Assembly (NCBI RefSeq): GCF_028735875.1 | Contig: NZ_CP117834.1 | Location: 3,956,001 to 4,020,000 of the forward strand | DNA from: Shouchella hunanensis | Lineage (GTDB): Bacteria; Bacillota; Bacilli; Bacillales; Bacillaceae_D | Reading direction: 5' to 3' | Length of the DNA stretch: 64,000 nt | In this document: piece by piece, positions 59,094 to 64,000 of the stretch | Numbering within the stretch: the first letter of the stretch is position 1 | Layout of the letters: every line of letters begins with the position of its first letter | The notes under the pieces: generated by a model | Databases searched by the model: none | The model's input: the letters and a program-made list of their open reading frames with translations, nothing else | What the model was told of the DNA's origin: nothing | Translations under genes and position numbers: made by a program

Positions 59094-60067
59094 GTTAACC
59101 ACACTCCAATGTAAATACCCATAATGGCAAAGACAACGCCTAGTAGCCAGAATGTGACTACTACACGCCACTCTGACCATCCAACCAATTCATAATGGTG
59201 ATGAAGCGGACTCATCTTGAAAACACGCTTCCCCGTTGTCTTAAACGAAATAACTTGAATAATAACGGATAAGGTTTCTATCACAAACACGCCACCAATA
59301 ATGATGAGCATTAACTCCATCTTGGTCAAAATAGCAATACCTGCAATGGCTCCTCCTAATGCTAGCGAACCTGTATCTCCCATAAATACTTTTGCTGGAT
59401 GGGCATTAAATACGAGAAACCCGAGGAGAGCCCCAGTAATTGCCGTTGAAAATAAAGCTGCATCAATAAAGCCTGTGCTCCAAGCCAATATCGCAAAAGC
59501 TGCAAAAGCAATCGCGCCAGTCCCGGACAATAAGCCATCTAAACCGTCTGTTAAGTTTACTGCATTACTTCCAGCAAGCAGCATGACAACAACAAGTACA
59601 GCATAAAACCATCCAATATCAAGACCAATGTCTGTTCCAGGAATGGACACTATCGTATCTAATTCAATGTATAGTAACCCTACATAAAATAAGCCCGCGA
59701 TAATCAGTTGTCCAACTAATTTCTGTTTCGATGTCAGCCCGAGATTATGCTTTCGTGCGACTTTTAAATAGTCATCAAAAAAGCCAACGACTCCGTAGCC
59801 GATTGTTACGAGCATAAGTAATAATAACTCTGGTGTAAATTCAAAAAAGACAAAACCAATTAAAAGGGATGTCACTAAAATCGATAAGACAATGACAATT
59901 CCGCCCATTGTCGGTGTACCGCTTTTCTTTTGATGTGATTTTGGTCCTTCTTCACGAATGCTTTGACCAAACTTTAACCGCCGTAAAAACGGAATAAAAA
60001 GAGGGCAAAGAATGACCGCGAATAAAAAGGATAGGGATAGGACAATAAGTAACGTCCATTCTTCCAT
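59090..60067 (-). CDS. mraY: Phospho-N-acetylmuramoyl-pentapeptide-transferase
   Basis: MraY transfers phospho-MurNAc-pentapeptide to undecaprenyl phosphate, making lipid I in the membrane. It has 325 residues and ten hydrophobic segments. The catalytic aspartates lie in [14 protein letters not shown] and [21 protein letters not shown] and the C-terminal SPLHHHYE loop are also conserved. ATG 60067 has AAAGGAGG. It lies three bases after murF and overlaps murD by four. Confidence 0.97.
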   Translation of the reverse strand: MEEWTLLIVLSLSFLFAVILCPLFIPFLRRLKFGQSIREEGPKSHQKKSGTPTMGGIVIVLSILVTSLLIGFVFFEFTPELLLLMLVTIGYGVVGFFDDYLKVARKHNLGLTSKQKLVGQLIIAGLFYVGLLYIELDTIVSIPGTDIGLDIGWFYAVLVVVMLLAGSNAVNLTDGLDGLLSGTGAIAFAAFAILAWSTGFIDAALFSTAITGALLGFLVFNAHPAKVFMGDTGSLALGGAIAGIAILTKMELMLIIIGGVFVIETLSVIIQVISFKTTGKRVFKMSPLHHHYELVGWSEWRVVVTFWLLGVVFAIMGIYIGVWLT

Positions 60068-60070
60068 TTT

Positions 60071-61429
60071 CTAAGCGCCTCCTTTGACAGCCGATAACAC
60101 TTGCTCCAAAGCAAGACGACGTGATGCCTTTAGCAATACAACGGTGTCATGTTTCAAAAGGGGTCGAATTTTCTCAGCTACATCTGCTACTTTCTCAACA
60201 TGTTCAATAGCAATTGACCCGTTTTGTTGTTTTACTTCATCATAAATCCAATACCCTTTTTCACCGACACAAACAATATTGGTAATCGGTGTATCAATCG
60301 CACTTGCCACACTTCTGTGGAGCGCTTGTTCATCTGGTCCAAGTTCATAAATATCACCTAACACAATGATTCGTCTCTTGAATTCAGGTAACGTTTTAAT
60401 CGTTTCAATTGCCGCTTTCATTGAACTAGGGTTTGCGTTATACGCATCATTAATGAACGTTGACCCATTTGGTCCTGCTACTTTCTCAAGGCGCATGCCT
60501 GTAATCGTAACGTGTGCTAGTCGTTCTTTAATTGTTTCCGTTGCTAAGCCTACTTGTCGAGCAATCCATATGGCATAAGCAGCATTCTTCACATTGTGCT
60601 CTCCTAATAGAGGCAAATACCAATTCTGTTCGTTTAAAAAGGAAAAAGTAAAGCCATCTGCTTTAGGCTGAAACGTTGCGATCGCTTCCTTATTTTGTTT
60701 ATTAAACCCAATTGAAACGGTTTGCTCTTGTTGAAATCGATCTAATAAAGGTTCATCGCCATCTAAGACAAGGAAGCCTCCTTGTTTTAACCCATCTAAC
60801 ATTTCCATTTTTGCGTTGGCAATTCCCTGTCTAGAACCTAAATGCTCGATATGGGCTTCGCCGATATTCGTCACAATGGCTAAATCTGGCTTTGCAAGCT
60901 TTGAGAGAAGAGAGATTTCCCCAGCGTGATTCATCCCCATCTCCACAACGGCAAATTTACATTCTTTAGGCATTGAAAGCAACGTTAATGGCACACCAAT
61001 ATGATTATTTAAGTTCCCTGCAGTCCGATGGACGAATGGTTCCCCACCAAGAAGCTGGAACACGATGTCTTTTGTTGTTGTTTTTCCGTTTGAACCTGTG
61101 ATACCAATCACATATGGATTGACTTCATCACGATAGCGCTGAGCCAATTCCTGTAAAGCATGTAACGGGTCATCCACGAAATAAAGCTGAAACGATGCAG
61201 GTATGGACATTGGCACAGGCTCGTTCTCTTGCCAAATCGCCGCTATTGCTCCAGACTCAATCGCGGATTCGAGGTAGTGGTGTCCGTTAAAACGTTCACC
61301 ACTAAGCGGAACGAATAAAGCTGTTTTTGAATCGTTACGCGAGTCGGTTGTTACACTATGAAACGAAACCGGCCCATCCTGTAACCTTGTGCGATTCGCA
61401 ACAGATTCAACTAATCTTGCTTCAATCAT
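60071..61429 (-). CDS. murF: UDP-N-acetylmuramoyl-tripeptide--D-alanyl-D-alanine ligase
   Basis: MurF attaches D-Ala-D-Ala, completing the pentapeptide. It has 452 residues. The ATP loop is [16 protein letters not shown], the C-terminal domain includes FINDAYNANPSSMKAA and LKASRRLALE, the MurF-type ending. It overlaps murE by four bases. In B. subtilis murF lies elsewhere, next to ddl; here it is placed between murE and mraY, as in many other bacteria. Confidence 0.95.
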   Translation of the reverse strand: MIEARLVESVANRTRLQDGPVSFHSVTTDSRNDSKTALFVPLSGERFNGHHYLESAIESGAIAAIWQENEPVPMSIPASFQLYFVDDPLHALQELAQRYRDEVNPYVIGITGSNGKTTTKDIVFQLLGGEPFVHRTAGNLNNHIGVPLTLLSMPKECKFAVVEMGMNHAGEISLLSKLAKPDLAIVTNIGEAHIEHLGSRQGIANAKMEMLDGLKQGGFLVLDGDEPLLDRFQQEQTVSIGFNKQNKEAIATFQPKADGFTFSFLNEQNWYLPLLGEHNVKNAAYAIWIARQVGLATETIKERLAHVTITGMRLEKVAGPNGSTFINDAYNANPSSMKAAIETIKTLPEFKRRIIVLGDIYELGPDEQALHRSVASAIDTPITNIVCVGEKGYWIYDEVKQQNGSIAIEHVEKVADVAEKIRPLLKHDTVVLLKASRRLALEQVLSAVKGGA

Positions 61430-62889
61430 TTTATCCGCTCCTTTAGCGCAGCCCTTGCCACTTCACGATCGTCAAAATGCGTACGTTCTCGACCAACCTC
61501 TTGATACGTTTCATGACCTTTACCAGCTATAACAATAATGTCATTTGTTTTTGCTTGTTTCATCGCGTAATGAATCGCTTCTGAACGATCTACAATTAAG
61601 CGATATTGATCTTGATCTAATCCAGCCGTCATCTCTTGCAAGATCGTATTCGGATCTTCCGTTCTCGGATTGTCTGAAGTGAAAATGGTTTCGTCCGCGT
61701 ATTTCACAGCAATTTCTCCCATAATAGGGCGCTTTGTTTTATCCCGGTCTCCACCACAACCAACCACTACTCGTATCTCGTTATTCGCAAAGTCTTGTAC
61801 GGTTTTCAACACATTCTCTAAGCTATCTGGTGTATGAGCATAGTCTACAATAACAGCAAAATCCTGACCAGAGTCTATCGCCTCAAATCTTCCAGCTATA
61901 CCCTCGATGTTTTCCAACCCTTGTTGAATGGCTGAAAGTGAGAGATTCGATACATACGCAGCTGATACAGCGGCTAGTACGTTGTATACGTTAAATAGTC
62001 CGATCAAGCGTGTTTTGACTTCGATCGACTCACCAAATACGGTCAAGGTAAATGCGGTTCCAGTTGCAGCAGCCCGAATGTTAGACGCCATTACGTCGGC
62101 TTGTTTTTTAATGCCGTACGTTATAATATCGGCTGTCGTCATTTGAATCAATTGATCTGCCACTTGATCATCGCCATTAAAGATGGCCGTTTTTCCTTCA
62201 TAAGTGTTCCCAAGTTGTGAAAACAGTAAACTCTTTGCATACATATAGTGATCCATTGATTGATGGTAATCAATGTGGTCTGGTGACAAGTTTGTAAAGA
62301 TCGCAATATCAAAGTCACACCCACGTACTCGACCTAAGTGAAGAGCGTGAGATGACACTTCCATCAGTGCCGTATCAACCTGTTTGTCAACCATCTCTTG
62401 AAACCGTTGCTGTAAGACGAGTGATTCAGGCGTCGTGTTTTTTGTCTCAATATACACGTCGTCTATTTTTGTATACATCGTCCCAATTAACCCAGTTGTA
62501 CGATTTTGCCCCTTAAACAATTGTTCTAGAATATGCGTAACCGATGTTTTTCCGTTCGTACCTGTTACACCAATAAGTTGCAATTTTTTAGTCGGATGAT
62601 CGTAGAAGCGATTTGACAGTTGCGCCATTGTTCGCTTTGTATCACGTACCACAAAAACTGGAATGGGTAAATCTAACGGGCGTTCTGAAACAACAGCAAC
62701 CGCCCCTTTTTCATACGCACTTTGCGCAAAATCATGACCATCCACAGTATAGCCATTAATGCAGAAAAACAATGTGCCTGGACGGACTTCTCTTGAATCC
62801 ATCTCAATATGATGAATGTCAACTTTCGCTTCCGTTGCATGTAACGTATTCATGCCTCTTATACCATGAAGCAATTCGCTTAATTTCAT
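61426..62889 (-). CDS. murE: UDP-N-acetylmuramoyl-tripeptide synthetase MurE (meso-DAP type)
   Basis: MurE adds the third residue of the stem peptide. The ATG at 62889 gives 487 residues beginning MKLSELLHGI, with GGAGG eight bases upstream. The ATP loop is GVTGTNGKTSVTHI. The residue-selecting motif DNPR is in FTSDNPRTEDP, so the substrate is meso-diaminopimelate, not lysine. It lies after spoVD and overlaps murF by four bases, making a murE-murF-mraY-murD unit. Confidence 0.96.
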   Translation of the reverse strand: MKLSELLHGIRGMNTLHATEAKVDIHHIEMDSREVRPGTLFFCINGYTVDGHDFAQSAYEKGAVAVVSERPLDLPIPVFVVRDTKRTMAQLSNRFYDHPTKKLQLIGVTGTNGKTSVTHILEQLFKGQNRTTGLIGTMYTKIDDVYIETKNTTPESLVLQQRFQEMVDKQVDTALMEVSSHALHLGRVRGCDFDIAIFTNLSPDHIDYHQSMDHYMYAKSLLFSQLGNTYEGKTAIFNGDDQVADQLIQMTTADIITYGIKKQADVMASNIRAAATGTAFTLTVFGESIEVKTRLIGLFNVYNVLAAVSAAYVSNLSLSAIQQGLENIEGIAGRFEAIDSGQDFAVIVDYAHTPDSLENVLKTVQDFANNEIRVVVGCGGDRDKTKRPIMGEIAVKYADETIFTSDNPRTEDPNTILQEMTAGLDQDQYRLIVDRSEAIHYAMKQAKTNDIIVIAGKGHETYQEVGRERTHFDDREVARAALKERIK

Positions 62890-62977
62890 TTTTATTGCCT
62901 CCAACGTTCAACAATCAATCTTATCCACGTCTATTTGTTTAAAAGATGAATGAGTAATAAAACACACGTCTCCTATT

Positions 62978-64000
62978 TTAGTCGTTCTCATTCGTTTTGT
63001 CACCCATATATACACGGATTGTTGAATCTTTTGGAACCCTCGTACCTGGTTCAGGCGCTTGCCGAGCGACAACCTCCCCTTCACCAGAGGCCGAGAGGCG
63101 CAATTCATAATGAGACTCATAAATGTCTCTCTTCGTTCGTCCTAATAAATTAGGAACGTCTACTAACCCTTCTTCATCCCATTTAAGCTCTTTTTCAATT
63201 TGATCTTTCCTTTTCTCAACACCCATCGCTTCTAAGCTATCCCCGATAATTTTCCCTGCAATAGGAGCGGAAACTTGCCCCCCGTATTGAACGGCTCCTT
63301 TCGCGTTATCAATTGCCACATACACAATAATTTCTGGGTCATCCATTGGCGCTACACCAAGAAAAGACAGGATATAGTTGTTCTCTAAATAGCGACCGTC
63401 TTTTGCTTTTTGCGCAGTTCCTGTCTTTCCGCCAACTCGGTAACCGTCGACAAATGCTTTTCCACCTGAACCTTTAGCGACTACGTTTTCCATCGCATAG
63501 CGAACTTTTTCAGATGTTTCAGGTGAAACGACTTGGCGTTTCATCACTGGATTGCTTCGTTCAACCACTTCACCAGTTACATCGTCTACCCACTCTTTTG
63601 CAATATAAGGTTCGTACAAATAGCCACCATTGACCGCTGCGGCGACTGCCGCTACTTGTTGAATAGGCGTGACTGCAACCCCTTGACCAAAGGCCGTTGT
63701 TGCTTGCTCTAACGGACCTACACGTTCACGATTAAACAAAATGCCTTTCGCTTCACCTTGTAAATCAACACCGGTTTTTTGACCGAACCCAAAGTCTTCA
63801 ATATAATCAAACAACCGATCAGTACCTAAGCGTTGACCGAGTTCAACAAACCCAGGGTTGCATGAATTTTGCACAACCTCTAAAAAGGTTTGTGAGCCGT
63901 GTCCACCTCGTTTCCAACAGTGGAGCTTTGTACCAGCTACATCTATGTAGCCAGGGTCATAGAAATGATCATTGTCTAAATCAACGACATCTTCTTCTAA
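62978..64000 (-). CDS. spoVD: Stage V sporulation transpeptidase SpoVD, C-terminal part (partial)
   Basis: SpoVD is a class B penicillin-binding protein for spore cortex. The 340 C-terminal residues are present; the N-terminus and SxxK nucleophile lie beyond the right edge. The frame is open to base 64000 and begins with CWKRGGHGSQTF. The SxN motif is in VVQNSCNPGF and KTG in GGKTGTAQKA. A single PASTA domain (VDVPNLLGRTKRDIYES to the end) favours SpoVD over the vegetative PbpB, which I recall having two. It precedes murE by 88 bases. Confidence 0.93.
   Translation of the reverse strand, partial: LEEDVVDLDNDHFYDPGYIDVAGTKLHCWKRGGHGSQTFLEVVQNSCNPGFVELGQRLGTDRLFDYIEDFGFGQKTGVDLQGEAKGILFNRERVGPLEQATTAFGQGVAVTPIQQVAAVAAAVNGGYLYEPYIAKEWVDDVTGEVVERSNPVMKRQVVSPETSEKVRYAMENVVAKGSGGKAFVDGYRVGGKTGTAQKAKDGRYLENNYILSFLGVAPMDDPEIIVYVAIDNAKGAVQYGGQVSAPIAGKIIGDSLEAMGVEKRKDQIEKELKWDEEGLVDVPNLLGRTKRDIYESHYELRLSASGEGEVVARQAPEPGTRVPKDSTIRVYMGDKTNEND

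Overview
The window is a continuous stretch of core chromosome from a low-GC, endospore-forming Firmicute of the family Bacillaceae. The evidence is gene content: sigE, sigG, spoIIGA, spoVM, spoVE and spoVD, a MurE with the DNPR (meso-diaminopimelate) motif, RemA, a PyrR-attenuated pyrimidine operon, and Shine-Dalgarno (SD) sites of the AGGAGGTGAT type. Gene order resembles the smc to spoVD segment of Bacillus subtilis, with almost every gene on the minus strand. An alkaliphilic or related Bacillus-like genus is possible but is only a guess. I see no tRNA, rRNA, CRISPR array, insertion sequence, prophage or defence island, and both edge genes (smc, spoVD) run out of the window.

Layout from left to right: smc (partial) and a small plus-strand DUF1128 gene; rnc; the acpP-fabG-fabD-plsX-fapR lipid operon with a FapR operator; recG; the two-subunit serine dehydratase sdaAA/sdaAB; fatty-acid kinase (fakB, fakA, yloU); rpmB on the plus strand; the 26-residue spoVM gene; rpe, rsgA, prkC and prpC; rsmB, fmt, priA, coaBC, rpoZ, gmk and remA; a P-type calcium ATPase; rqcH on the plus strand; a SAM methyltransferase; the pyr operon (written on its own strand: pyrR-pyrP-pyrB-pyrC-carA-carB-pyrK-pyrD-pyrF-pyrE); rluD and lspA; a YteA-type DksA-like gene; the division cluster divIVA-ylmH-ylmG-sepF-ylmE-ylmD; ylmC, sigG, sigE, spoIIGA; ftsZ, ftsA, divIB; spoVE, murD, mraY, murF, murE and spoVD.

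Functionally the window links membrane lipid synthesis, translation and start-Met formylation, UMP synthesis, and the division and cell-wall machinery with its sporulation branch. Regulatory sites can be read directly: a FapR box on fapR, two PyrR attenuators, a long-spacer promoter with a Spo0A box before spoIIGA, a sigma-H-like promoter before ftsAZ, a sigma-F/G-like promoter before sigG, and two sigma-E-like sites.

Compared from memory with B. subtilis 168, the block lacks def, rlmN, thiN, yloC, ileS, ylmA, murG, murB and the sbp-ylxX-ylxW genes at their usual places. It carries extra genes: fakB beside fakA, murF between murE and mraY, a methyltransferase after pyrE, and a DUF1128 gene that splits rnc from smc. 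I did not find a previously undescribed system. The most useful observations concern regulation and synteny.
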